DNA from: Karstenula rhodostoma CBS 690.94 | Taxonomy: Eukaryota > Ascomycota > Dothideomycetes > Pleosporales > Didymosphaeriaceae | Reading direction: 5' to 3' | Length of the DNA: 64,000 nucleotides | NCBI GenBank assembly: GCA_010093485.1 | Contig: MU001492.1 | Coordinates: 2,527,122-2,591,121, forward strand | Shown: positions 44,540 through 57,212 of the stretch, piece by piece | Layout: each line of letters starts with the position of its first letter | Numbering within the stretch: position 1 is the stretch's first letter | Notes under the pieces: model-generated | Seen by the model: the letters and a program-made list of their open reading frames with translations, nothing else | Told to the model about the DNA's origin: nothing | Databases searched by the model: none | Position numbers and translations under genes: made by a program

Positions 44540-46311
44540 ATGCTCCTTTACGCCATGTTCGACGATCTATTTCAGATTCTGCAAAGCATTAGCTCGTATT
44601 CTGTGCCGCTGCTCGTAACTCTTGCCGTCTCTTCGCTACTGCGAGCACTGGTTTTCGCACCCACGACGCCCACGAAAGAGATCCCTCTAGCCAGGCATGC
44701 ATCGCTCAATATCTTGTCTTGGCTAGTCCCTCAGTTCGACTGGTTACAGAATGGCTTCAAGCACATTCACGATGCGTTCAATCGAGTATGGCGAGCCCCG
44801 ACTTTGGAGAGCATTTGCCTAAACCATTGTTAGAATCCCAACGAGATACTGCGCTTGCCATCGCGAGATAGGACTCAAATCGTTCTACCGCCTCGATTTC
44901 TTGACGAGATTAAAGACCTGCCTCGAAGCGTGATGGACGTGGGTAAAGCGACATCAGATGTACGATTGTGATGAACTTTCCCTGAGTCTTATCTCACTAC
45001 TCATAGTTTTTTGTTGGTAATTGGACAACAATGGACGTTGATATTTTCGGACACGCCACCGTCGATGCGGTTTCCGCGCAATACATATCCCGGATGAATC
45101 ATCAGGTTGCGCCGTCGTTAAACGAAGCGAGTTTTGCGTTCAGCCAGGCATTTTCAGAGTGTAAAGGTGATTGGGGTCTTTTCCATGAGAAACTTCTGCA
45201 GGAAGCTAACAAAATCTCAAAGACTGGACAACGGTGACGTTACCATCTACAATCTTGCCCCTCGTCGCACAGACAGTGGCAAGAACAGTAGTTGGGCCGG
45301 AACTATGCCGGGAGCGCGACTGGATCTACTCAGTGATTGAATACTCCCAGAATGTGTTCATGTCCGCTGTCTATCTGAAACTAGGCCCCCAGATCCTACG
45401 GCCTCTGATTTCTATGCTCATGCCACAAACCTATCGTATACGTCAACACCGTCGCCGAATCCATCAGTTAGCCTCGCCATTAGTCAAGCAAGCTCTGCAA
45501 ACGAAGGGAGCTGAAGGTGTGTATCACAAGCTCAAAACTTCTGTGGACTGGCTGGTAGAAGTTTCGCCGGAAGGCGAAGCAACACCTGAGATGATTATCC
45601 ATCGACTCACTGGCATCAGCTTCGGTGCGACGCATACGACTAGCGCACATATCATGAATTGCATATTAGATCTGGCCAACGACTTTGATACATATGCGGG
45701 GCCCTTGAGAGAAGAGATTGACACAGTCCTAGATGCGGATGGAACGCAGATAACGAATGCGCATCTCTCAAAGATGTGGAAGTTGGACAGCTTTATGAAG
45801 GAGTCGCAACGCTTTCATCCCATCTCGGCATGTACGTGCGATCACCACTGGGGCTTTTTTGAGACATTTCCACGATACTGACATGTGTCCAGTATCGGTC
45901 AATCGCACTGTAGTCCAACCGTATCGACTATCGTCGGGAACAGTCCTTCCCCAAGGTGCACACATATCGTTTGCTGGAGGCCCAATGTCGCAGAGTGACG
46001 AATACTTCAAGAACGCGAAAAGTTTTGATGGATTCCGATTCGAGCGCATGCGTCGCAATCCCTCCCAAGACCATCATGGACTACAATTTACCTCCACGTA
46101 CGAAGGCACTCTCCATTTTGGACACGGGAGGCAAACATGTCCCGGTCGATTTCTAGGAAGCGCTATCAGCAAGATTGTTCTCATTAAGCTGCTACAACGT
46201 TACGATTTCAGATTGGCTCCGGGGCAAAGCCGACCTGAAGACATGACCTTTATGGATATGGTTGTCCCGCATCCAGAATGTCAGGTGATGTTTAAAGATC
46301 GTGATAGCTGA
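44540..46311 (+). CDS. Cytochrome P450 monooxygenase
   Basis: Five exons: 44540-44785, 44834-44959, 45007-45166, 45223-45831 and 45893-46311. The sum is 520 codons (519 residues), normal for a fungal microsomal P450. An N-terminal membrane anchor is visible (SVPLLVTLAVSSLLRALVF). Then come the I-helix threonine region ISFGATHTTSA, the ExxR helix KESQRFHP and the haem-binding loop FGHGRQTCPGRF, with the axial Cys at about residue 463. PELCRERDW and PPRFLDEIKDLP fit the CYP68/GliC-like fungal group. It most likely hydroxylates the polyketide product; in the solanapyrone pathway the equivalent enzyme oxidises a ring methyl to the alcohol, which the FAD enzyme then uses. The exon 3/4 intron (GTGATT..AAAG) is needed to keep SECKDWTTVTLPS in frame. 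Confidence 0.88.
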
Positions 46312-46675
46312 ATTTTTTCTTGTCGAAAGAACATCTCAAGGATTCATGGGAGTCTTTGTATGCGCGTCAGAAGTTTTCATGTATCTAGAAACGGTCTCGA
46401 GGTCATTTCTGTGACGTAGATCAAGCTCCAAGTTGTGGCACTCCCACTCACTGGCTGTGTGTTTTTACTATCATACTCACACTTCATCCACCTTGGGATT
46501 TAAGGCAGTACAAACGTGACAAATTCTTATAAAGTCGTAAACATGGGCGATTTTACTCGCGCATATATCGTAGTCACGTGTAACCTCAATTGACTTCCAG
46601 AATCATGTATAAAAGCTGTCTGGCTGCGGTTCGAAAACCAACCTCACAATCATACCTCACCGCAGACTGTTCACC
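46312..46675. other. Intergenic region (methyltransferase promoter)
   Basis: A 364-bp gap between P450 stop and methyltransferase start, both on the plus strand. It must contain the P450 3' end and the promoter of the next gene; no clear motif. Confidence 0.5.
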
Positions 46676-48266
46676 ATGGCTATCAAGAAGCAAGAAGTAT
46701 GAACCCGATAAGTTCTTAAAACAGCCACTAATGGTAATTCCACAGTCACTTCTCTTACAAAATGCGCGCGAGATCCAGAAGCAGACAGAGGAGTTGATCA
46801 AACATCTCGAGCAAAGAGGCATCGATGAGCCCAACTTCTCTGCTTCTTCGCCAGCGCCTCCCGCGGACGACGAATACGACGCCCTCGCCATTAAGGTAGT
46901 CCAAGCCGCCGAGGACTTGATCCTGCTCACCAAGGGACCGTTGCAATGGCTTCGGACTTTCATCTGCTCCCAGCACGACCTTGGTGCCTGGCAGATTGCC
47001 TTGCGCTTCAATCTGTTCACAATTGTGCCACTCGATCGCCCAATTTCCGTCAGCGAGGTAGCTGCCACGGCCAAAGTGGATGAAGACCGAATTGGGCATG
47101 TGCTGAAGCTTCTCGCCTCTCAGCGCTGCTTCCAAGAGACCGAGGAAGACGTGTTCGTGCATACAGCATTGTCCGCATTTGTTGCGAACAACAGCGAGGT
47201 CCGCGCAACGCTTGCCTTTCAGTAAGCGTCCAGGGTGTCCCATCGGCACTGCCGGCTCACACATGCAGGGCGGACGAAATGTTCGAGGCTGCATCCTTGA
47301 TGGCGACTGCGGTCGAGAAGTCACCGGATAGTTTGGACGCCGCCCAGAGCGCTTTCCAGCTTCGTTTCGGCATGTCGCCCTACAAGTGGTATGCATCGAA
47401 CCCCGAGCGCGGGTCTCGCTTCGCAGCCGCCATGGCTGGTTATGGACAGAGTATGTTTGCTTCACTAGTAGCCTCTGCACCGGCCTTCTAATCCTTGATG
47501 TAGTGAGCCGGGACCCTCAAGGGTTACGTGACCGGTTCCCTTGGGCGCAGCTGGGGGATGTTACAGTGGTGGACGTCGGCGGTGGCAGCGGCCACATCTC
47601 TCTCTACCTGGCCCAGGTGAGTCGCTTGCATTTGTGCCTCGGCTCCGCCCCAGGCGTGCTCATTCGCTGACCGAGTCCCGGCGCAGCAATTTCCACGCCT
47701 CAACTTCATTGTTCAAGACTACAACACAGTCATGCTCGAGCAAGGCCCGAAGCGACCGGAGTTCGAATCAGTGCAGACACGTGTGTCGTTTATGCAGTAT
47801 GATTTCTACCAGCCGCAGCCAATTCACGACGCAGGCCTTTTCTTGCTGCGCCAGGTCATCCACAACTACAGCGACGACAAAAGCGTGCGCATCTTCAAGT
47901 CGTTCGTTCCCGCATTGGAGAAATGCGCCATTGGTACAGGGTTGTTGATTAACGACATGATCCTTCCGAACCTCAATGCTAGGGCCAAGGCTGAAGAGCA
48001 TGGCCTGCGTCAGATCGATATGGCCATGCTTGGCGGCTACTCGGCGAAGCAACGCAGCCTCAAAGAATTCGCCAAGCTCTTAAAGACAGCGGATGAACGG
48101 CTTAAGGTGGGTCCGCTATCCTCTTCCCCGAAGCTTGATGGGCAAGCTGGAGCGGGCACGGTTATCGTTCCGGCAGGATTCACGCTGACGCTTACTTTAG
48201 ATTGTCAAGGTGCACGGTGAAGGAGTTCTGGGCTTGATAGAAGTGCAACTCCTGCGAAAGGTCTAG
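46676..48266 (+). CDS. O-methyltransferase, SAM-dependent (class of fungal polyketide O-methyltransferases)
   Basis: Six exons: 46676-46696, 46746-47221, 47269-47450, 47504-47616, 47687-48106 and 48201-48266. The sum is 426 codons (425 residues). The short first exon encodes MAIKKQE; the following intron (GTATGA..CACAG) joins it to SLLLQNAREIQKQTEE. A winged-helix dimerisation part (RPISVSEVAATAKVDEDRIG) precedes the SAM site VVDVGGGSGHISLYL, with Asp250. The catalytic His is in LLRQVIHNYSDD (about residue 323), and EEHGLRQIDMAMLGG follows. This is the layout of fungal OMTs such as those of sterigmatocystin synthesis. In this cluster it would methylate a hydroxyl on the polyketide, for instance of an alpha-pyrone. 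Its last codons and 3' flank are tandemly duplicated downstream. Confidence 0.9.
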
Positions 48267-48502
48267 CATACCCGCATGAGATGACACGGCATACCCACCC
48301 CAGAAGGTTCGGGTACAAAATGCAGCAGGGTTTTCTCCTTTTGTACAATGTCCGTATCTTGACTTCAATTAGAAATACAACTCGTGCGAAAGGTCTAGCG
48401 TACTCGCACTCAGCTGACACGCCAAACTCTCCCAGAAGGCCCGGGTGCAAAATGCAGCAGGATTTTCTCCTTTTTGTACAACGTCCGTATCTTGACTTCA
48501 CC
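48238..48502. repeat. Tandem duplication, 132-bp period, at methyltransferase 3' end
   Basis: Copy 1 starts at about 48238, inside the last exon, and copy 2 at about 48370. They share GTGCGAAAGGTCTAG-like starts, AAAATGCAGCAG, TTTTCTCCTTTT and CCGTATCTTGACTTCA ends. Copy 2 still encodes a variant of the last codons plus stop (LEIQLVRKV, stop). Divergence is about 15% by eye, mostly transitions. Confidence 0.88.
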
Positions 48503-48630
48503 GAGCCGAACAGGTGCGTTGTCCGCACTACCGTTCCGGGTACGCCCGGGTAGTCTCCTTGGATCAGCAACGACAACTACTTCCCAGTAATGAGTTAGCG
48601 GACAAGTTAGCCCGCTGGATGCTTATCGCG

Positions 48631-48705
48631 GATCAATTGTTGACTCTTCACGAGCTTCTGCAAGCCGCGGCAAAACGCAATACAGGAACTCTGTGGGCTT
48701 ATCGA
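48631..48705 (+). repeat. Dispersed 75-bp relic, copy B
   Basis: The counterpart of 42145-42218, same orientation, between the methyltransferase and PKS genes. Just upstream, the plus strand reads SNELADKLARW, which weakly recalls the RNase H end of a retroelement; this is a suggestion only. Confidence 0.7.
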
Positions 48706-48803
48706 GGATCGACATCCAAGATCAAAGGTTCTCACCGCGAAAGCTAATGTCAACCAGTGCATTGAGAGAACCTCAGAACGTTGCTGCTTAGTCATTCGAG
48801 AGC

Positions 48804-51800
48804 ATGAACGGTACTACTGAGGGAGAGACGACCAACAGTCCTGATGGCACTCGCCATGTGGAACCAATGGCTATCGTGGGAATGGGTACTGTAGCATTTT
48901 CCTCTGACCGTCAACCTTCTAATTTTGGTCTGACTTTGGGGCCACAGGATGTCGATGGCCCGGAGGAATCCGGACTCCTTCTCATCTATGGGATCTACTG
49001 AGGGAGAAAAGATCTGGCTGGATGGAATTCAAGCCCGACCACATCAATTTGAATGGATTCTATCACCCTGACGGGAAGAGACCGGGTGGTATGGTCACTA
49101 AAGGTGGCTATTTGTTGCAAGAAGACCCCCGGCATTTCGACCATTCATTCTTTGGTATCAGTGCTACTGAAGCCTTATCGATAGATCCCGCCCAGCGCAA
49201 GCTTCTAGAAGTAACGTACGAAGCATTTGAAAGCGCCGGCGAGACACTAGAATCCCTTTCGGGCTCAAGAACGGGCGTTTTTGTAGGCAACTTCAACAAT
49301 GAACACCAGCTGATGCAGTTTCGAGATCAAGAGCTCACACTGCCGTATGTAGTCACGGGTGGCGGCCCTACTATACTCAGTAATCGCATCAGTCATGTGT
49401 TCAATCTCACTGGTCCAAGGTGAGTACAACTTCCGGTGTGAGATTGAGTTGTTTCTAAACGCAATAGTCTCGTCGTCGATACGGCCTGTTCAGCTTCCAT
49501 GTACGCGCTCCATGTGGCTGTACTTGCACTCCGCAATGGAGATTGCGATGCTGCTCTTGTAGCTGGGAGTAACCTCATCCTTGGGCCAGATAACCAAATC
49601 TTCGTTTCTAGACTGGGTGCTGCATCACCCACGTCGAAATGTCACACATTTGATATCGCAGCCGATGGTTATGGTAGAGCGGAAGGCTTTGGAGCAATCT
49701 ACCTCAAGCGAGCAACAGATGCGATCAGCGCAAATGATCCAATCCGCGCACTGGTCAGAGGCACATCGTTTAATGCCAATGGTAAAACTGGTGGTATCTC
49801 CCATCCGAGTTCCAAGGGGCAAGAAGCTGTGATTCGACAAGCTTACAAGGCTGCGGGAGATTTGGACCCAAGCCTCACCGGATATTTCGAGTGTCATGGA
49901 ACAGGCACACCGGTCGGCGACCCTATTGAAGTTTCTGCCATTGGAAAAGTGTTTGCCTCTGGACGAGGAGATGACCCACTGCTCATCGGCTCGGTATGTG
50001 ACTACTTGCAAGATATAGAGCCTCTCGTGACTCATGATCCCAGATTAAGCCCCAACTCGGCCACAGTGAAGCCGCAAGTGGCATGTCCCAGATCATGAAG
50101 GCTATTCTGGCCATGGAACATAATGAGATCCCGGCAACTATTGGGATCAATTGTTTCAACCCAGCTATAGACTTTGCAGGGGCGAGGGTCAAAGTCGTGA
50201 CTGAAACAACACCGTGGCCAAGCAACCTCCTTCGCAGGGTCAGCATCAATTCTTTTGGGTATGGAGGCGCCAATGCCCATTGTATTATTGATCATCCGAG
50301 TGTAGTTCTCCAAGAGTATCAGCCCAGAGGGTTTCCTCTATCGCGTAGAGTATCTCCACCTGCCACAAACGGTCAAATAAATGGCAACGGCTACCTGAAC
50401 GGCCATGCACCGGTCCGATGCAACGAAAATTTCGAAAGCCCTCCATTCTTGACAGATACTTGGCAAACACCGGCATCACTGATGTCTAGCGGGCAAGCGC
50501 AGGCACGGCCATTCGTTCTGATGCCGTTCTCAGCGCACGACGATCAAGCACTAGAAGCCAATTTTACTGAGACTGCCGCTTGCATAAACGACTACAAACT
50601 ACCCGATGTTTTGTATAGTCTTAGCTGTCGCAAGTCGCATCTCTCCCGTCGAGGCTTTGTGGTGGGAGACTCTGAAAACATCATTGAGAAAATGAACACC
50701 AACTCTCTGATCCGAGGCAAAATAACTGGTTCTGCGCCGCGTCGCTTTGGCTTCATTTTTACTGGCCAAGGCGCGCAGTGGCCGACTATGGGGGCCAAGT
50801 TAATACCCGAATACAGCGTCGTCGAGAAAACGATTTCCTACCTGGACTACGTTCTCAGTCAATTGTTCCATAAACCATCATGGACAATCATGGAAGCGCT
50901 AAGAGAGGAATCCAAAACTAGCCGCATCAACGAACCTTCAATTTCGCAGACTGTTTGCACGGCGCTACAGATTGCACTGGTGAATCTCCTGAGACAGTGG
51001 GGCATCGAGCCAGCGGCGACCGTCGGACACTCCTCCGGGGAAATCGCTGCCGCCTATGCTGCAGGACGTCTAAAGGCCAGCGAAGCAGTCGTACTGGCAT
51101 ACTTCCGAGGTCAGGCAGTCGCGACGAATAAGAAGAAAGGGCTGATGCTCGTCGTTGGGATGAGTGTTGAACAACTACAGCCCTACCTGGCCGGCTATGA
51201 ACACGAGGTCAACGTTGCCGCCATCAACTCATCCAAGACCGTGACGCTTTCTGGTGAAACTGAAGCCATTCAAGCTTTAGCGATGGCATTTGCTAAAGAT
51301 CATGTGTTCCATCGTATACTAGAGACAGGCTACAATGCGTACCACTCCCATCACATGCTTGCGCTAGGTGAAGACTACGAGACCTGTGCCGTAGCAGGAC
51401 TTGAGGAGGTAGCTCCAAAAACGCTGGATGAAAGAATGTCTACAAGCACCCCATGGATCTCTTCAGTGACACCGAATAAGCAAGTTCATTCGGTCTCACC
51501 ACGATATTGGCGGCGCAATCTTGAATCACCTGTCCGGTTCTCCCAGGCAATCGAAAAGCTCGCGGAGGAGGACCTTGTCGACCTATGCATTGAGATTGGC
51601 CCACACTCAGCGCTGACCAGTCTCTTCAAGCAGATTCGTACCGACTTAGAGAGCAAAGGACAACCTCTCCCTCAATGTCTACCAAGCCTAAAAAGGGGCG
51701 AGAATGACGTTGTTAGCATGCTGAATCTCGCGGGAAACCTCTTTCTCAAAGGAGCTCCAATCAACCTGGTCGCTGTCAACGCTTCCGAGAACGTGCAGCA

Positions 51801-54800
51801 TGGAAAACTTGTCCTCGAGCATGGCTCTGCATGCATTGACCTCCCAACCTATAATTTCACGTATGGCGACCGACCTCTCTATTTCGAGAACCGTTTCAAC
51901 AGAGAATTCCGGACCCGCAGGCATCCACGCCACGATCTCCTCGGAGCAAGACAGCCAGGACTAGCTCATACACATCCCTCCTGGAGGAATGTCCTTCGCA
52001 TGAAAGATGCCAGGTGGTTGGACGACCACAAACTCCTACCGTATGCAGTTCTTCCCGCGGCTGCATACATTGCAATGGCTATAGAAGCTGTGAGCCAACT
52101 CCATCTCGAAGACAACGTACTTCCGATTAAGTCTTTTCGGCTTCGCAATGTCGCTATTAATTCCACACTCCGAGTGCCGGATGACGAATTTGGGATCGAG
52201 ACCATGCTTAATTTGACGCGGGTATCTATGGGTACTACGAGAGAGAAATCAGCATGGTTCAAGTTCAGCATAGCTTCAGCGGAACCGGAAAGTGATACCT
52301 GGACGGAGCACTGTACCGGCAGCATTTCCGTCCAGAGTCTATCAACGAAAATAGACTGGACTCAGCGACTTCGCATGGACCCTCGTTCAAGATCACTTGA
52401 TATTACGCGCTGGTATGAGAAGTTCTCCGAAACGGGACTAGGCTATGGCCCGGCTTTCCAAGGCCTCTCTCAATTGCAGGCCTACCATGGTTCCAACACT
52501 GTTGGAGCTTCTGTAACCCTTGCACCCGCCGGCCCAGGTATCAACGCAGACCAGTCTTCATATACAATACATCCGGCTACCCTAGATACATGTATCCAGC
52601 TGGGCCTGATTGCCTGTCACGCTGGTCAAGTCGAAAACGTCAAAAAGTCTTTCATACCCGTCGTAGGGGGAGATATCACCATTTGGGTTCAACCTGATTC
52701 CGGTTCGATGGCCCAGGCTATAGCACAAGGGAATATCAGCGGTATACGCAGTGCTGCAGCTCGAATACAGCTACATACACCATCCGGCCAGCCACTCTTG
52801 GACTTGAATGAATTACGTCTTGTAACTTTCGAAGAAAATGCATCTGACACTGCTGGGTCATTACACATGGCTCGTGATCCATATTGGAGGTCGGTTGAAA
52901 GAGTCGACATCGATAGCTTGACTACCGAGTCTGCAGTGACCCTGTTTCCTTCACCAAGGCTAACACAGGAGAAGCAGGTCAAGTTCGACAAGTTCGGCGC
53001 TCTGGTAATCTCTGATATCTATATGAGCCTTGAGGATGGCCCATTGAAAAGACATGCCGGAACCCATCAGCCATTCGCTGATTGGGCTCTGTCTTGGAAG
53101 CACGCCGTGGGCGACGACCCCTCTCATCCTGAACAGAAGGCGTCTTTACTTCAAGAGCTACAGGTACAGCTGGCTGATTTACCTGAAGTCGAGTGTTTGA
53201 GCCGGTTGCACCAGAACCTGGATCGCATACTGAGCACCGAAACAAGTACCATGGAGCTCCTGCTCCAGGATGGTCTACTTGACAGACTGTACACATCAGG
53301 CGTGACTTTTCAGACTTCTCGCTCTCAGTTGCGAAACGTACTCGACCTGCAAGCACACAAGCTTCCGAGAATGCGCATTCTTCAGCTAGGTGGCGAGCTG
53401 GGGTATCTTACGACTGATGTACTGGAGACTCTGGCTGCCAACACCTCATTCAAACGATTCGAGAATCTGACAATCACCAACGCAACAGCTTGGGCTCGAG
53501 CCAGAGAATACACTGTCGACTTTGACAATGACAGTATTTCCTACAAGCCGTTGGACACCGCACAAGATCCAACCGCACAGGGTTTCGAAGCACATTCCTT
53601 TGACTTGGTCCTCGCTTTAGGAAGTCTCAGCTTAGTACCTGACACCGCCACGGCATTGCATAACATACACACGCTGTTGAAACCCGGCGGGAAACTGATA
53701 TCGTTGGAGACCATGCATTCCAGGCCTGGATTAGACATCCTGTTTCGCTCCCTACAGGGAAACTGGAATCTGGGATCGCCTGCAAGCCATGAGGCTGGCT
53801 GGTCACGTGTCTTAGAACATTCTGGATTCTCCGGCATAGACCTAGCTTTGGAAGATGTGAGTGCGATCATCTTACAGTATATCACTACTCCTTAGTTCTA
53901 CACGCTAATTTGGATAGGGTCGCAACGACGACGCATTTTCAAGGATCTTGCTAACCACCAGTCGAGCAGCCTCACGGTCCAATGCTGCGACAACTGAGCC
54001 ACCAGTGATCTGGTTACTCTACCGTGACTATCCCCCACCTCTGGCTTCTCTCTTAAGCCGACTGCTCAGAGATAAAGGATACAAAACGAGTCTCAAGAGT
54101 TTCCTGTCTTCGGAACAAGTTTCTGAAAACGCCATCATCATTTCCTTTGTTGATATTGAAAGCTCGACACTACTTCACCGGGATGCGACACACTTCCAGA
54201 TGATCCAAGCCGTCATCCGGAAAGCTTCCTACATCATGTGGCTGGCGGCGGGCACTGGTCCAGAGTCGGCCGTAATGAAGGGCTTGTTGCGTTCGATTTC
54301 GACCGAGAATCCCCTGCTGAAGACGGCCTTCATCGATATCGATAGTAGCTACTATAGCAACTTCGCTGCAACCGCGAACGTGATTCTCGACAAGATTCTT
54401 AGTCAAGTCGAAGTCGAGCAGGACGTTGGAACCTTTGATGACACGGAATGGAAGCTCAAAGACGGTGTTGCCTACATTGAACGCCTGCTGCCCGATGAGG
54501 AATTGAATCGTCAGTTCAGGCTGCGCCATGGATACGAAAGTAACATTGAAGAGAGACCGATGGATGGTCAAGGTTTTTTGAGAGTAAACTATCGTCAACC
54601 AGGCGTCCTGTCGTCACTGTATTTCAGTAGCGATCCCACTTTTGACGAACCGCTGCAGGACGACTGGGTGGAGATCGAGAACAAAGGCATTGGCTTGAAC
54701 GTAAAGGTTAGAGTCCATCGCGTTCGCTAATCAGCATCCCATATCTAACAGTCTCTGTAGGATCTCGCAGTAGCCACTGGCCGATTCGACTTGAACTACC

Positions 54801-56967
54801 TCAGTACCGAAGCCGCCGGCGTAGTATCCAGGGTCGGCTCTGCAGTTAACACCCTCAATGTCGGCGACCGCGTTTTCGGTCTGGTGCCTGGAAATATGGG
54901 CAACTATACAAGGTCCGAGGCCTCACTGGTGCAGACGATTCCGCATGATGCATCAACCATCGATGCAGCAACGATGCCCGTGGTGTACCTGACCGCCATC
55001 TATGCCCTCCGCCATCTGGCTCGTCTCGAGGCAGGCGAATCGATCTTGATTCAGTCCGCAACTGGTGGCCTCGGACTAGCGGCATTGCGCCTAGCTCAAA
55101 GGATGGGCGCGACGGTCTACGCGACGGTAGGAAATGACGAGAAGCGCAAGCTGCTCCAGGATGAGTTTGGTATTCCAGGTTCTCGCATTTTCAATTCTCG
55201 AGACGCAGCTGGCATTGAAGCCTTATTGCAGGCAACAGGCTACAATGGGCTGGATGTGATACTAAGCTCGGCAAGGGGAGATGCGATGCATGATGCCTGG
55301 CGGTGCATTGCACCTGCTGGTCGTTTCATCGAAGTCGGGAGAACAGACGTGCTGGCTTCTGGGAGCTTACCACTCGACGTATTCAAACGGAATGCAACAT
55401 TTGCTTCTTTCGACCTGGGTCTGCTCTATCGCCAGAAGCCTGAGCTAGTGGGAAGGTATGTGTAGCAGCTCAACGAACAAGGTCTCTAAACGCTGACCAA
55501 TGCAGGTTGACGGCAGAACTCAGGCAACTCTGGGTAGATGGAGTTATTGGCCCAATCCATCCACATACGACATACGACCTCTCTCGACTCGAGGAGGCCA
55601 TGGCATTTTTCTCCAAAGGTGTTCACCTGGGTAAAGTGGTAGTAACGTTTGATAATCCCCAGGCGCCACTGAAAGTGTGTTACCCGTTTTTCGCGGACCG
55701 CAATACATCTCAGCTAATGTACGCAGATCATGCAAGTACCGAAACGGGCCTCCTTTGACCCTGAAGCGACATATCTACTCGTAGGATGTCTAGGTGGACT
55801 CGGCCGTAGCCTAGCTGTCTGGATGGTCGAACGCGGCGCTCGATGTCTGATGTTCCTCTCTCGCAGCGGAGCCACGAGTCCGGAGGCTTCAAGCATCATT
55901 GGAGAACTGCAGAGCATGGGAGCGGCACCGGAAGTGGTCCAATGCAGTGTGACTGACTTGGGGTCTCTATCGGTTGCCATATCGCAGATACCGAGAACAC
56001 GTCCGCTCAAAGGCATTGTCCACGCTGCCATGGTTGAAGGGGTGAGTCTCCATCCAGATCTTTCTTTCTTGCATGCCTCATTCTGACTTCTGTCCAGGAC
56101 TCCTTCTTCGACAATTCCAGCTTCTCCCAAGTTCACGACGTCCTAGCTCCCAAAGTCACGGGGACCATCAACCTCCACAACGCTACGAAACACCTCCCGC
56201 TCGACTTCTTCGTCATGACTTCCTCCATAGTCGGCTTGGTAGGTACGGCGTCCCAAGGGGCCTACGTAGCCGCCAATGCCTTCCAAGACGCTTTCGCAAG
56301 GCACCGACAGAGCTCGGGCCACGCCGCCATCTCGCTCGCCCTCGGGCTGATCAACGAAATCGGGTCCGTGAAAGAAGCCCAGAGCTTCCAGCAGATGCTG
56401 CTACGGACAACGACGTACGGCATCTCCGAAAGCGAATTCCTCCAGCATCTCGAAGCGGCATTTGCCCCGTCAGCGCACCCATCCACCACGCTGGATCCCC
56501 TCTCCCCCTCGCAAGTCGTCCTCGGCCTGGAACCAGCCAATTTCATACCCCACTTCGAAGACGGGCGCATGAGAGAGATCACTTGGACTACCAGCGCCCG
56601 CTTCCAAGCCGTCGTCCAAGCCATCTCCGACCGAGCAAAGAGCCGCAACTCATCTCCCAGCAAAGATTTTCAACGGCAGTCCGATGTCGTTGCGCAGATG
56701 ACCTTGGCCGCCAGTCCAGCGGAGAAGAAGACCATAGCTGCTGAGGCAGTGATCGCACGTATAGGCCAGCTGCTGAGTGTGCAGGTGGATGACATCGATG
56801 CGAGCAGGCCGATGGCGCAGTACGGGCTTGATAGTCTCGTGGCTGCCGAGCTGCGCAGTTGGCTTGCGACTACGTTTCGCATCCAGATTCCGCTCATGCA
56901 TATGCTGAGTCAGACAACGAAGATTCAGGATTTGGTAGATATCCTGGTAGAGCAGGTTGGGTCGTAG
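48804..56967 (+). CDS. Highly reducing iterative type I polyketide synthase (KS-AT-DH-MT-ER-KR-ACP)
   Basis: Nine exons: 48804-48885, 48948-49419, 49468-49993, 50044-53856, 53918-54706, 54761-55455, 55506-55674, 55727-56041 and 56098-56967. The sum is 2577 codons (2576 residues). KS: VVDTACSASMYAL (Cys192), FECHGTGTPVGDP and IKPQLGHSEAASG. AT: FIFTGQGAQWPTMG and TVGHSSGEIAAAYAAG (Ser690). DH: DDHKLLPYAVLPAAAY (His1022) with Asp1208 in HPATLDTCIQ. A methyltransferase-like region near residues 1430-1630 has a degenerate SAM motif (LQLGGELGY). ER: SATGGLGLAALRLAQ near residue 1990. KR: LLVGCLGGLGRSLA, with Ser2330 and Tyr2343. ACP: YGLDSLVAAELRSW (Ser2533). There is no thioesterase or other release domain, as usual for HR-PKSs. 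It makes a reduced linear chain, here probably released as a pyrone. No frame break is seen. Confidence 0.93.
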
Positions 56968-57212
56968 GGTTTGCGGAATACATGGTACTGGTTTTGTTGT
57001 AGTCTAGCGTATGGAGTAGCGCACCATCCCAACCTTGCTGGAAAATTTGCACCGCCTATCCCCACAAGTGGACTTCCCCCTCCTCCTTAAGCTTTTCCCC
57101 ACTGCAATTAGACCTACTCCCTTGATCCGCTGTTCTCTCTCGACCTTGTGTGGATACATTAACGAATAGGTATAAGTACCAACTATACACAGTCATCGTC
57201 ATACAACATCAC
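56968..57212. other. Spacer between PKS and tRNA gene
   Basis: A short spacer marking the right border of the accessory region. It holds the PKS 3' end and upstream sequence of the tRNA gene; no other gene. Confidence 0.5.

Noticed and set aside
48205..48576. A 123-codon minus-strand frame with internal protein repeats
   Set aside because: The repeats are just the translation of the 132-bp tandem DNA duplication at the end of the methyltransferase gene.
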